Origin: a virus
DNA: 31,487 nucleotides
Direction: 5' to 3' (one strand)
Virus record (IMG/VR): IMGVR_UViG_3300028739_000020
Span: 1-31,487 of that record
The notes under the pieces are model-generated. The model worked only from the letters and a program-made list of their open reading frames with translations, was not told the DNA's origin and made no database searches. A program made the position numbers and the translations under genes. Shown here piece by piece: positions 18,269 to 26,248 of this stretch. How positions within the stretch are numbered: the stretch's first letter is position 1; the number at the start of each line of letters is the position of its first letter.

Positions 18269-18284
18269 TCATTAAGTTTTTTAC
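18246..18284 (-). terminator. Perfect 14-bp hairpin terminator overlapping a promoter
   Basis: GTAAAAAACTTAAT (18246-18259) and ATTAAGTTTTTTAC (18271-18284) are perfect inverted repeats around an 11-base loop. On either strand the 3' arm ends in a run of six T. It lies 31 bases after the lysin gene stop and ends one base before the -7 box of the next unit; the loop carries the TTTG of the -33 element. Confidence 0.75.
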
Positions 18285-18315
18285 TTATACTTTGAAATTA
18301 TTTATAATACTAATT

Positions 18316-18741
18316 TTACTCTAAAGTTATAAAAACTTTCTCAGTCTTAATAGCTTCTGTTATTAATTGATTTAACTTATCTGAAGCAACTCTTGATGTA
18401 GTTAACTTACCTTTTGCAGTATTATTACCTACTAAAATACAACCTTCTGTATCTTCAACATCATTACCTGAATGTATTCTAACTCCTGCAAAGGAAGGTA
18501 CATTAATAAGTAAAGGTAATACTCTTTTAAAATGATTAGAGTAAGTCATAGTTACTTCATATTTTCCAAAAGGAATACATGTTTTACTAAATACTTTAGC
18601 TTCATTATTATCAAACTTACCATCTTTATTAATATCTCTGTTAGTATCTTCTAAGGTATCACAGAAATAAACTCCATTTATACTAAGTTTACCTATAGTA
18701 TAATCAGGAGCTAAATATATTCTTTTAACTAATAGTTCCAT
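18316..18741 (-). CDS. DUF5675-type lysin candidate with EF-hand-like loop
   Basis: This 141-residue protein has the blocks of the DUF5675 family common in phages of Bacteroidetes. They are CDTLEDTNRD (~27-36), IPFGKYEV (~56-63), GVRIHSGN (~86-93) and EGCILVG (~99-105). The His90 and Cys101 pattern resembles L,D-transpeptidase-like active sites (H...G...GC), so a cell-wall cleaving or modifying role (endolysin) is likely but not proven. Residues 36-47 (DINKDGKFDNNE) follow the EF-hand calcium loop spacing D-x-N-x-DG-x-[hydrophobic]-x3-E. There is no signal peptide, so export would need a holin-like partner. It starts one base before the stop of the preceding gene region ends, is the last gene of its unit, and is followed by a terminator. 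Confidence 0.75.
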   Translation of the reverse strand: MELLVKRIYLAPDYTIGKLSINGVYFCDTLEDTNRDINKDGKFDNNEAKVFSKTCIPFGKYEVTMTYSNHFKRVLPLLINVPSFAGVRIHSGNDVEDTEGCILVGNNTAKGKLTTSRVASDKLNQLITEAIKTEKVFITLE

Positions 18742-18742
18742 A

Positions 18743-19186
18743 TTATTTTGTTATTAATTCAGCTAATAAAGGTGAGTATCTTGGGTCAATTGATGTATTT
18801 TTTAAATCTTCAACATCAATAAGAATAAGTTTAATCACATATTCTTTATCCATATCTTTCTCATACTCTTTCATTAACTCTGTATGTTTCTCTCTTTCTT
18901 CCTCAGATAGTAATTTAAGAGCATCAAAGAAATTAAGATTATCAATTGATTCTTTTGCTTCAATCATTTCTTTTTTCTTTAATTCTAAAGCTTCCCAAGC
19001 TTTCTTTTCCAAGTCTTTTAATTCTTGAGATACACATTTATCTATGATTTCTGTAGCATCTTTTAAAAGAATTAAATTTTGATTCAATCTAGTAGTAAGA
19101 ACTATATTTTTAATGTTTTGTTTATAACAATAGTTTAATAGTTCTGATACTCCTTCAAATAGCATTTTTACTTTGTAATTTTTCAT
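18743..19186 (-). CDS. Small coiled-coil protein, function unknown (147 aa)
   Basis: This 147-residue protein has a short hydrophobic N-terminal third (LLNYCYKQNIKNIVLTTRLN) and then a long charged helix (~55-95, ELKDLEKKAWEALELKKKEM). A second helix follows (SEEEREKHTELMKEYEKDM, ~95-113) and the end is a beta/helix KLILIDVEDL block. The layout resembles small helical proteins encoded between fibre and capsid genes in many phages, sometimes thought to assist assembly, but I cannot assign a family. It lies 23 bases after the 91-residue gene and 1 base before the lysin gene, so it is in the same transcript. Confidence 0.6.
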   Translation of the reverse strand: MKNYKVKMLFEGVSELLNYCYKQNIKNIVLTTRLNQNLILLKDATEIIDKCVSQELKDLEKKAWEALELKKKEMIEAKESIDNLNFFDALKLLSEEEREKHTELMKEYEKDMDKEYVIKLILIDVEDLKNTSIDPRYSPLLAELITK

Positions 19187-19209
19187 CTCCCCTTTTTAAA
19201 ATTAATTAA

Positions 19210-19485
19210 TTATTTACTTATTGTAGTATAGATATCATCTACATCTCCTACTATTAATTTTTTATTATCAATAGTACAATCAGCAGAAAAATTAATATTA
19301 CTATTAGATGTAATCCCTGAAGGATATACATTAAAAGTAGCTATATTTTTACTATCTATAACTGCATTTCCATTTAAACTTAGAACTTTAGAATCCTTTG
19401 ATACATAGTTAAAAGTATAAATAATACTACCTATAATTACATTAGCTTCTGTAGTAGTAGTTTCATTTGTTTTTGTAATTTCCAT
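19210..19485 (-). CDS. Small beta-rich protein, function unknown (91 aa)
   Basis: This 91-residue protein is rich in Thr, Ser, Asn, Ile and Val and is predicted to be nearly all beta. It includes ANVIIGSIIYTFNYVSKDS, NGNAVIDSKNIATFNVY and DCTIDNKKLIVGD. There is no signal peptide, membrane segment or cysteine pattern. It is the first gene after a promoter with the fixed 20-base spacing and precedes the coiled-coil and lysin genes. A small decoration or fibre-associated protein is possible. I do not recognise it. Confidence 0.6.
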   Translation of the reverse strand: MEITKTNETTTTEANVIIGSIIYTFNYVSKDSKVLSLNGNAVIDSKNIATFNVYPSGITSNSNINFSADCTIDNKKLIVGDVDDIYTTISK

Positions 19486-19518
19486 AATCTTTTTTTATTA
19501 TTTTATTAAATTAATATA

Positions 19519-19550
19519 CAAATATAAGAAAAATATTTTATATATACAAG
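19519..19550 (-). promoter_or_regulatory. Bacteroidetes-type promoter for the small-gene/lysin unit
   Basis: On the minus strand CTTG, 20 bases, TATATTTG fits the -33/-7 pattern. The -7 box is 19519-19526, about 34 bases upstream of the ATG at 19485. The 120-base gap it occupies (19486-19605) holds no gene; I see no convincing terminator for the fibre gene there. Confidence 0.7.
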
Positions 19551-19605
19551 CTATTTATTATTTTATTAATACTAAACTGAATATGTATATGTATTTATCA
19601 CTATA

Positions 19606-22311
19606 TTAATATCCCATAGCTAACCAGTTACCAGTATTTGTCTTTCCATACTCATTAAAGTAGAAACTAGATAGGGTTAAACTAGTTATAGAGAATGCTT
19701 CTGTATTATTGTTTGATATATTGCTACCACCTATATAGAATACTCTTGTAGTAAATGCAACTGGGAAATAAACTGTATTGTTTGCTGTTGCTTGTCCCCA
19801 TTGTATTATGAATCCATTACTAAGTTTCTGATATCCATTTGTAACATAACTTGCTGCAGAACTTGCTAAATAACCAGCTGATGTCCAAGGAGTACCAAAT
19901 GCTGTTTGTAAACTAGCAATATTTCCACTATGAAATATCTGTTTCCAAGTACCTTGATTGCCATTTATATCGCGACCTCTAAATGCAATCTCCTCTTGAC
20001 CACTAGCACTATCATTACCAAAAGCAATTTGAGAGCCATAACTATTAGCATTAGTTGAATACCAATTAAAATTCATAACAAATCCATCGAATGCAGCACT
20101 GTTAAATGTAGGTATACCAGTAGTCCCAACTCCATATTGGGCAAATTGGATTGAATTACCATTTGATGTATAGAATGTGTTTAGGTTTGTTATAGCTGTA
20201 CCTAGACTAATACCATTTGCACTTCCTGCATAACCTGCACTGCCTGCTGTAGATGCATAGTTTACTGATTGTGCACCAATAGAACTACTATCAATAACTG
20301 TTTTAGTTCCTAATTTTAAAGTTATATCGCTTGCCCCTTGAAATGCTTGTCCTGAAACTTGGTCAAATTTTAAAATATGTCCATTTTCATTTCCAAAACC
20401 CCATATACCTGCACCTACCCAATTTCCTGTAAGTATAGCAACATTAGAGTAAGTTGCTGTTGTCATATTAAGCCAATTAGAACCAGTTATATTTAGTGAA
20501 CCACTTAATGAACCACCTGTTAAAGGTAAATAATTAGATGGTGAAAAATTTTTAGTTGTCCATGCTTTTGTTGTACAAGTTGCAGTAACATTTAAAAAAG
20601 ATGTTGAAAATGATACTCCTATACTATTTTTCCAATTAGTAGTAGATGCTGCATAACCTAAAATAATATCTCTTACTGATACTTGTGGGTAAGACCATGT
20701 TGTAGAAGTTTCACCTATATAAATCACAAAGTTAGTCCCATTATGACCTAATCTAACTGTATAATCAGCACCATATACTATAGCAAATGGACTATTAGCC
20801 CATGTATTCCCAGTATAGGTATATCCACCAACTTGAACAGAAAAGCTAGTATCAGCAGCATAGTTATAAACATCTATCCACATGCTTGTCATAGTAGCAC
20901 CTATTGAAGCAGGTAGAGTTATAGTTATTGCTCCTGTAAAACCTCCATTAGATGTTATAAATAATCCCCCATTTGGAGATGACATATAATAGTCACTTTT
21001 AAATAAGCCACCAGTCCCTGTTACACTACCACTTACATTTATAGTAGCTGACTGTTGAGAGGTTTGATTCCAAATATATGCATTGACTCCACTTGGTATA
21101 TCAGCTGATTGTAAATATCTGAATGATGGATTACCTGCACTTCCATTAGGTGATGCATATACCATATTAGCAGTTTGACTACCTAGTGCATTTGTTATTT
21201 GTGAACTTGTTATGCTACTAATATAATTATTAGGATTGGTAGCATTATATGGAGTAAAACCTAAAGCTGTAGTAATTTGACTTGAGGTAATACTAGTTAG
21301 ATATCCCCCATAGTTTCCTAAATTATTAGTAAATTGGGATAACTGTGTGGGGAAGTCTAATACTTGTGATTTAGTTATACTAATTCCTGTAGACTTATTC
21401 CAAGCAGTAAATATGGGGTCAGTCTCGGTATATGAAGTAAGGTAACTTCCAACTGGTTGATATATTCCACTATGGCTATGGTCACCATAAGCTGCTGTAA
21501 CATGACTAGTACCAAATCCAGGAAATGTAACTTTAGCATTAAAAACTAAAAAGTCTGTATAAGTAAGTAATCCTGTTGTTGTACCATTAGCTGTATATTG
21601 TGCAGCTCTAGCCATTGTATCAGTATACTGAGTAGGAATAGTAGGAAAATTAACCCATTGTTTTAATCCATTAAAGTATTGATTACTATTACCTAATCCT
21701 ATAATTCTTTCATAGTTACTATTAATATAACTAGAACTATAAGTTTTAGTTAAACTAACTTGAGTATCATCTAATAATAATGTAGGGTCACCCGCAGGAC
21801 CTTGTGCATATACACCAGTATCTGTAGTACCAATAAACCAATTACCATTAGTCCCAATATTAGGACTTATACCTGCTATACCATTAGCAGAAATACCTGT
21901 ATCTAATTGACTAATCCACCAATTACCATCTTGTATATAAGGAGTATTACCATCTCTTCCATCAAAATAATCAACATTTTTAACTGGAGTATGTCCATCA
22001 AAATAGTCTTTACCTTTAATTGGAGTATAACCATCTACACCTCTACTACCATCAAAATAATCTACTCCTTTTATAGGAGTATATCCATCTTTTCCTTTTT
22101 GTGCTTTAGTAAAATCATCTAAAGAGCCAGTAAATCCTGCATCTTGAGAAAGTTCAAAAGCAGACTTACCATCTCTACCAGCTGGTCCCCTTTCTCCTAA
22201 ACTTTTCCATCTTATACTATTTGCTTGTATAACATAAGACCTTATGATATTTTTTACAACAACATTATAGGATTGAGTAGTTTGGTTAACTATTATCCTG
22301 AAAGTTTGCAT
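19606..22311 (-). CDS. Collagen-like phage fibre (head or tail fibre, receptor binding)
   Basis: This is a 901-residue modular fibre. Residues ~1-35 are a short N-terminal anchor. Residues ~38-120 are collagen-like (GERGPAGRDGKSAFELS, then three DGYTPIKG/YFDG-type repeats). Next comes a GNWFIG-type segment and a long Ser/Thr/Asn-rich shaft with HSHSGIY (an HxH motif as in metal-binding trimeric fibres). The shaft also carries ETDPIFTAWNKSTG and two SSQIT-x-ALG units. Near residues ~755-815 is a pyocin-knob-like block (AFRGRDINGNQGTWKQIFHSGN). The C-terminus (SNGFIIQWGQATANN to GNWLAMGY) matches the gp53-like fibre tip. It is coupled to the upstream anchor-like gene by TAATG. In crAss-like phages the fibre near the portal gene can be a head fibre, so head versus tail placement is open. 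Confidence 0.85.
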   Translation of the reverse strand: MQTFRIIVNQTTQSYNVVVKNIIRSYVIQANSIRWKSLGERGPAGRDGKSAFELSQDAGFTGSLDDFTKAQKGKDGYTPIKGVDYFDGSRGVDGYTPIKGKDYFDGHTPVKNVDYFDGRDGNTPYIQDGNWWISQLDTGISANGIAGISPNIGTNGNWFIGTTDTGVYAQGPAGDPTLLLDDTQVSLTKTYSSSYINSNYERIIGLGNSNQYFNGLKQWVNFPTIPTQYTDTMARAAQYTANGTTTGLLTYTDFLVFNAKVTFPGFGTSHVTAAYGDHSHSGIYQPVGSYLTSYTETDPIFTAWNKSTGISITKSQVLDFPTQLSQFTNNLGNYGGYLTSITSSQITTALGFTPYNATNPNNYISSITSSQITNALGSQTANMVYASPNGSAGNPSFRYLQSADIPSGVNAYIWNQTSQQSATINVSGSVTGTGGLFKSDYYMSSPNGGLFITSNGGFTGAITITLPASIGATMTSMWIDVYNYAADTSFSVQVGGYTYTGNTWANSPFAIVYGADYTVRLGHNGTNFVIYIGETSTTWSYPQVSVRDIILGYAASTTNWKNSIGVSFSTSFLNVTATCTTKAWTTKNFSPSNYLPLTGGSLSGSLNITGSNWLNMTTATYSNVAILTGNWVGAGIWGFGNENGHILKFDQVSGQAFQGASDITLKLGTKTVIDSSSIGAQSVNYASTAGSAGYAGSANGISLGTAITNLNTFYTSNGNSIQFAQYGVGTTGIPTFNSAAFDGFVMNFNWYSTNANSYGSQIAFGNDSASGQEEIAFRGRDINGNQGTWKQIFHSGNIASLQTAFGTPWTSAGYLASSAASYVTNGYQKLSNGFIIQWGQATANNTVYFPVAFTTRVFYIGGSNISNNNTEAFSITSLTLSSFYFNEYGKTNTGNWLAMGY

Positions 22312-22712
22312 TATAATTTAGTTATAGGGTTAGTTATTTTCCATTGTCCTTTAGCAAATCCAGTGATTTTATCACCACTAGCTAAGGTAATATTAAAGTC
22401 AAAGTCATATGTACCATGAGTTAAAGTGGGTATATGTTCAGGCATAATTATCTTATGTGTAACACTTTGAGTAACACCATTAATTATTTCAGTAGTACCA
22501 ATAACTAGTTTACCATTATCAGTAGAATATATAGCATGAACCATGTTAGATTTAACACAGTTCATAATAATAGAAGCTCCTGTTAAATCAACAGGAATAA
22601 GAGTAGGGTCAACTGACCCTTCTACTGCTATTTCTTCATATACTTCTAATTCTACTCCTGGAAAAGTACTACCCTCAGAAACTACATCAAATATTACTAA
22701 TAAATCATCCAT
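22311..22712 (-). CDS. Fibre-anchor/baseplate-like beta protein (133 aa)
   Basis: This 133-residue beta-rich protein contains the block PVDLTGASIIMNCVKSN (~40-56) and a late block GTYDFDFNITLASGDKITGFAKGQWKI (described here in parts: GTYDFDFNI, then GDKITGF and GQWKIT). That pattern, a DLTGA strand followed by G-x-Y-x-[FY]-D and a final G-x-W/F strand, is common in small proteins encoded just before phage fibres, such as BppU-like N-terminal domains. It ends in a TAATG overlap with the fibre gene and begins one base after the stop region of the membrane coiled-coil gene. I infer that it links the fibre to the capsid or tail. Function is not proven. Confidence 0.65.
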   Translation of the reverse strand: MDDLLVIFDVVSEGSTFPGVELEVYEEIAVEGSVDPTLIPVDLTGASIIMNCVKSNMVHAIYSTDNGKLVIGTTEIINGVTQSVTHKIIMPEHIPTLTHGTYDFDFNITLASGDKITGFAKGQWKITNPITKL

Positions 22713-22713
22713 A

Positions 22714-23067
22714 TTATTTTGCCTTAATATTTATTTTTTTATCACAAGTAAGAGCATTATTACAGGTCATTTTCTCTACAGTATTTTCAAGAGCTTTAAT
22801 CCTATCATCTAACCTATGAACAGTTTTAATTAATTCTTCATTTTGTATTAATAATCTTTTATTATGTTCAGTCATAGTTTTAGATAAAGTATCATAGAAT
22901 TTTATTTCTTCTGTTCTTGTATCTAATTCTATCTTTTTAGTTTCAGCTGTACTTTTAGCAGTATCAGCATCATTTTTTCTAACCTCTGAATCATTTTTTC
23001 TTATACCTACCACATATCCTAGGATAATTAGAAGTGCTGATATTAATCCTCCTATTAGTGTTGTCAT
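22714..23067 (-). CDS. Single-pass membrane coiled-coil protein, possible holin or spanin component
   Basis: Of its 117 residues, 4-22 (LIGGLISALLIILGYVVGI) form one clear transmembrane helix. A charged coiled coil (~25-95, with RKNDSEVRKNDADTAK and HRLDDRIKALENTVEKM) follows. The C-terminus has two cysteines eight residues apart. There is no lipobox. The topology fits an inner-membrane spanin-like or lysis accessory protein. It is next to another membrane coiled-coil gene but separated from the lysin gene by the fibre gene. Assignment to lysis is inference; a DNA-injection or membrane-anchoring role is an alternative. Confidence 0.6.
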   Translation of the reverse strand: MTTLIGGLISALLIILGYVVGIRKNDSEVRKNDADTAKSTAETKKIELDTRTEEIKFYDTLSKTMTEHNKRLLIQNEELIKTVHRLDDRIKALENTVEKMTCNNALTCDKKINIKAK

Positions 23068-23077
23068 GTATCTTTAT

Positions 23078-23725
23078 TTATTTAAATATTTGTATGAATC
23101 TATCTTGGTCTTTTATGATATAAGGATTACTATCTTTAATATTTACTATTATAACCTCTTGTTTCTTCTGAAACCATCTTAATAAAAAGAATTTTTTAGG
23201 AGGGTTAATAGTTTCTTTTTGTCTTGATATAAAAATCTGTTTAGTATTTACAATTGATATAGAGTCAGTTATGATATTAGGATATTGTAATCTTAAATTA
23301 AGAGTATAAAATTTATCTCCAATTATAGTATCTATATCTAAACCTTTAACAAAAGTAGTATCTCTTAAAATAGTAGTATCTTTCTTAGTAAAATGGTCTT
23401 TAATACTCTGCATAGCAATTAAATTTTTATCTTTAATTTTTAGAGCTTTCTTAGTATCATTCAAAGAAACATTTAAAGAATCTTTGCTATCATTTAATTG
23501 GTCTATAGTTAATAAGAAAACTCTTGTATTATTCTTAAGAGTTGAGTTTTCATTACTATATGCCTTATTATTAATAACAGAAGCATTTAAATCTTTCTCA
23601 AGTTTATTAATAGTAGACTTCATTATTACTATAGTTAATAAAGTTATTAATATACCTATAGTACTTATTAAAACTTTCTTATGTTTTAATATAAAATCTT
23701 TAATTAAATTTAAAATTATAATCAT
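23078..23725 (-). CDS. Membrane-anchored coiled-coil protein of Bacteroidales phages, spanin-like
   Basis: This is a 215-residue protein. A transmembrane helix occupies residues ~17-36 (VLISTIGILITLLTIVIM), preceded by basic residues, so the C-terminal part is probably periplasmic. Residues ~38-110 are coiled coil. Then come KKDTTILRDTTFVKG, a short beta domain, ETINPPKKFFLLRWFQKK and NPYIIKDQDRFIQI near the end. This C-terminal block is one I recognise from proteins in crAss-like phages and Bacteroidales prophages (probably the DUF6549 group; the accession is from memory). It follows the portal gene by 8 bases. Topology suggests an i-spanin-like lysis role, but no test of this is visible. 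Confidence 0.65.
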   Translation of the reverse strand: MIIILNLIKDFILKHKKVLISTIGILITLLTIVIMKSTINKLEKDLNASVINNKAYSNENSTLKNNTRVFLLTIDQLNDSKDSLNVSLNDTKKALKIKDKNLIAMQSIKDHFTKKDTTILRDTTFVKGLDIDTIIGDKFYTLNLRLQYPNIITDSISIVNTKQIFISRQKETINPPKKFFLLRWFQKKQEVIIVNIKDSNPYIIKDQDRFIQIFK

Positions 23726-23733
23726 TATATTTA

Positions 23734-26148
23734 TTATTTAGTAGTTTTCTTATTAGCATTCTGTCTCTTAATAGCAATGTCTTGCTTTTTAATATCCATA
23801 TTATCAGCATGAACTTTCTTCTTAAATTGTAAATCATCAATTTTTAATCCATGTTCTAAACTAAATTGTTTCATATCTTCAAACAATTTAGCTTGTGCAA
23901 CTGGGTCATATTCTTGAGTATCTTCCTCTTGGGTTTGTTGTTGTTGACTCTTAGCATTAGCAGTTATAGTAGCAACTGTTATTTTAGTTTCATTATCTCT
24001 TTGATTCATTGAATCTAATAATTGATTACTATTAATAATATTTTGTTGCTTCATTTGCTCAATAGATTGTTCATGTTGTTGTTGAGCTTGCTCAGATTTT
24101 TGTTTATTTTCTTGCATAGCTTGTTCATTCTTTTCTACAATTCTTTGAGTCTCAGCTAATGAAGTAGTAGTATATATCTTCATAATAGTAGAGAAGTCAA
24201 GTGTTTGATTCTGTAATGCTGCTTGAGCTAATGTATCTAACTTAGAAGCTAATTCAGCTGTACCATTAGAATTATCTATAACACAACCATAATCACATTC
24301 AGCAAATTCATCACCATCAATATCCATTAATCTATAAGAAGCATCAGGTAAGATATATTGAAATTTCTTACTTCTACCTTTCATAGCTACTTTAGCTGTT
24401 TCTATAAAACACTCTAAACTTCTTTTTTTAGTATTATCATGTTGTAAGAATAACCATTCAGTTATGTGTGATGATTGTAAATTAGACCTTTCAACTCCTC
24501 CAACTGTTTCTCTATTACTTATTTGTCCCTCTCTTTGTTTAGAAATACCTGCTACTTCAGCCATTTCCATTTTAATAAACTCAAGTAGATTTATATGTTG
24601 TTGAATATAAGAACCTGTTTCAGCATCAATTACTCCCTTAGAAGCATTATTCATTGACCCTGCTAACTTACCTGTAGCTATTCCAATATTACCCTCTTTA
24701 AAACTATCTTTAATAGCTATATGATTAATTTTAGCATAGTATAACCATTTCTCAACATCCCATCCTTTAGGAACTAATGCTAAATCTAACTCAAGTATTT
24801 TACCCCAGTTAGAAGCAATTGCTTTATTTAATCTATCATGAGTAGCATCATACATATAATTATAAGGTTTCATCATATCAACCATTGAGAATGGTCTAGA
24901 ATCATTTAAATTATATAATGTTCCTACTATTCCAAAGTGACATCTTGATGGATTACTTAATCTATTATACTGAACTAATCTAGGTCTCATATTCAAATAA
25001 ATATGTTGTCCTATTTTAGTACCTTCCCAAGCTTCATTAATCCAATAAATACTTTCTTCTTCTCCTTTATTTTTATCTATTGTATAAGTTTCAGGATAAA
25101 ATTTAAAATCAGGTTCACCTGTTTCAGGGTCATAGAATTTTACTTTTTTAATTTTTCTTTTAGACTTCCAATATACTCTAAGTACTTTAATATTACCACT
25201 ATTATCATAGTAATTATTAGTAGCTGATGGTCCTGTAAATAATGCATAACTATCAATTACTACACCTTCTTCTGTAGTACCACTTAAATCATTAACATTA
25301 ATAAAGGCTCTTCTTTCATCTATATTACCCATTTGGTCTGCATAAGCAGCTTGAGGTAAATGTTCAATATAATCCATATCTGCTGGAGATAATGCATCAT
25401 AATAATTATCAATAATTCTACCAGGACTCCAAAAATCTTCAAGCACAATAATATCAGCATCTTCTATTCTGTTAGAGAATCCTGACCTAAATATTCTTAT
25501 TTTTAATGGATTAATTCTTTGAAAGGTTGGTTCTCCTGATACTATATCAGATTGATAAATTTCTTCACCAACACTCATAGCGTCTACAAAACCTGCGTTA
25601 AATGTAGTAGGAATTTCTAATTCTTTAGTATAATGTTGTATTAAAGCATTAGCTCTAATCTCTCTAATATCTTGATACTCATAACTATAATAGTCATTTA
25701 TTTTATCTAGTTCACCATTAAACTGGTCATCTGATAAGCCATTCTTAGATACTAATTTTTTTACATCAGCAAATAATAATTCTTTCTTTTTATCTTCTAT
25801 CTCAGATATAGCATTTGGATTGGTTACTATCATTCTGAAATCAAATCTTCTTTTAGATTCTTCACCTCTAAGAACATTTAATTTAGCATTCATAATAGGA
25901 TAATGAGTAATATGTTCAGGTATAAATCCTGCTTGTATAGAGTCAGGATTTAATACTTGATTCATATCATCTACATTAAGTTTACCATTAAGTAAATCAT
26001 AATTGATTCTTTTATGTATAACAGAGTTTCTTACTAAACTATCAGTAGCAAATGTTCTGTGGTCTGCCCAGTCTAAATGTTTCTTTCTCCATTCTTTATT
26101 TTTTCTTAAGAAGGATATTTGTTGTGGAGGTAAATTATTTTGAAACAT
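23734..26148 (-). CDS. Portal protein, crAss-like
   Basis: At 804 residues it has the usual length of the crAss-like portal. The N-terminal region has the typical RINYDLLNGKLN and a following PIMNAKLNVLRGEE block (~83-97). The central part carries RPRLVQYNRLSNPSRC and PFSMVDMMKPYNYMYD, and the stem region GITKQREGQ-like block (GISKQREGQISNRE, ~535-548). The last ~130 residues are Gln-rich and coiled-coil (QENKQKSEQAQQQHEQ). The portal forms the dodecameric DNA channel at the packaging vertex and binds the terminase and the ring proteins. It lies just after the terminase gene, behind its own promoter, and leads the transcription unit that runs to the fibre gene. Confidence 0.93.
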   Translation of the reverse strand: MFQNNLPPQQISFLRKNKEWRKKHLDWADHRTFATDSLVRNSVIHKRINYDLLNGKLNVDDMNQVLNPDSIQAGFIPEHITHYPIMNAKLNVLRGEESKRRFDFRMIVTNPNAISEIEDKKKELLFADVKKLVSKNGLSDDQFNGELDKINDYYSYEYQDIREIRANALIQHYTKELEIPTTFNAGFVDAMSVGEEIYQSDIVSGEPTFQRINPLKIRIFRSGFSNRIEDADIIVLEDFWSPGRIIDNYYDALSPADMDYIEHLPQAAYADQMGNIDERRAFINVNDLSGTTEEGVVIDSYALFTGPSATNNYYDNSGNIKVLRVYWKSKRKIKKVKFYDPETGEPDFKFYPETYTIDKNKGEEESIYWINEAWEGTKIGQHIYLNMRPRLVQYNRLSNPSRCHFGIVGTLYNLNDSRPFSMVDMMKPYNYMYDATHDRLNKAIASNWGKILELDLALVPKGWDVEKWLYYAKINHIAIKDSFKEGNIGIATGKLAGSMNNASKGVIDAETGSYIQQHINLLEFIKMEMAEVAGISKQREGQISNRETVGGVERSNLQSSHITEWLFLQHDNTKKRSLECFIETAKVAMKGRSKKFQYILPDASYRLMDIDGDEFAECDYGCVIDNSNGTAELASKLDTLAQAALQNQTLDFSTIMKIYTTTSLAETQRIVEKNEQAMQENKQKSEQAQQQHEQSIEQMKQQNIINSNQLLDSMNQRDNETKITVATITANAKSQQQQTQEEDTQEYDPVAQAKLFEDMKQFSLEHGLKIDDLQFKKKVHADNMDIKKQDIAIKRQNANKKTTK

Positions 26149-26169
26149 ATTTTTTTAAATTTTAAAATA

Positions 26170-26201
26170 CAAAGATATGTAAATTTTATGATATATACAA
26201 T
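26170..26201 (-). promoter_or_regulatory. Bacteroidetes-type promoter for the portal-fibre unit
   Basis: On the minus strand ATTG, 20 bases, TATCTTTG. The -7 box is 26170-26177, about 22 bases before the portal ATG at 26148. The -7 box and the bases next to it (TTTACATATCTTTGT) are the same as at the promoter at 18237, apart from the position of the surrounding T tracts. Confidence 0.75.
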
Positions 26202-26210
26202 AAGATAATT

Positions 26211-26238
26211 AAAAAACTAATGTATTTAGGTATAGTTT
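26211..26238 (-). terminator. Weak terminator candidate after the terminase gene
   Basis: On the minus strand AAACTA, 13 bases, TAGTTT is followed by more T (six in a row ending the stem). The stem is only six AT-rich base pairs. It lies between the terminase stop and the portal promoter, which is where a terminator is expected. Confidence 0.4.
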
Positions 26239-26248
26239 ATTACTAAAT

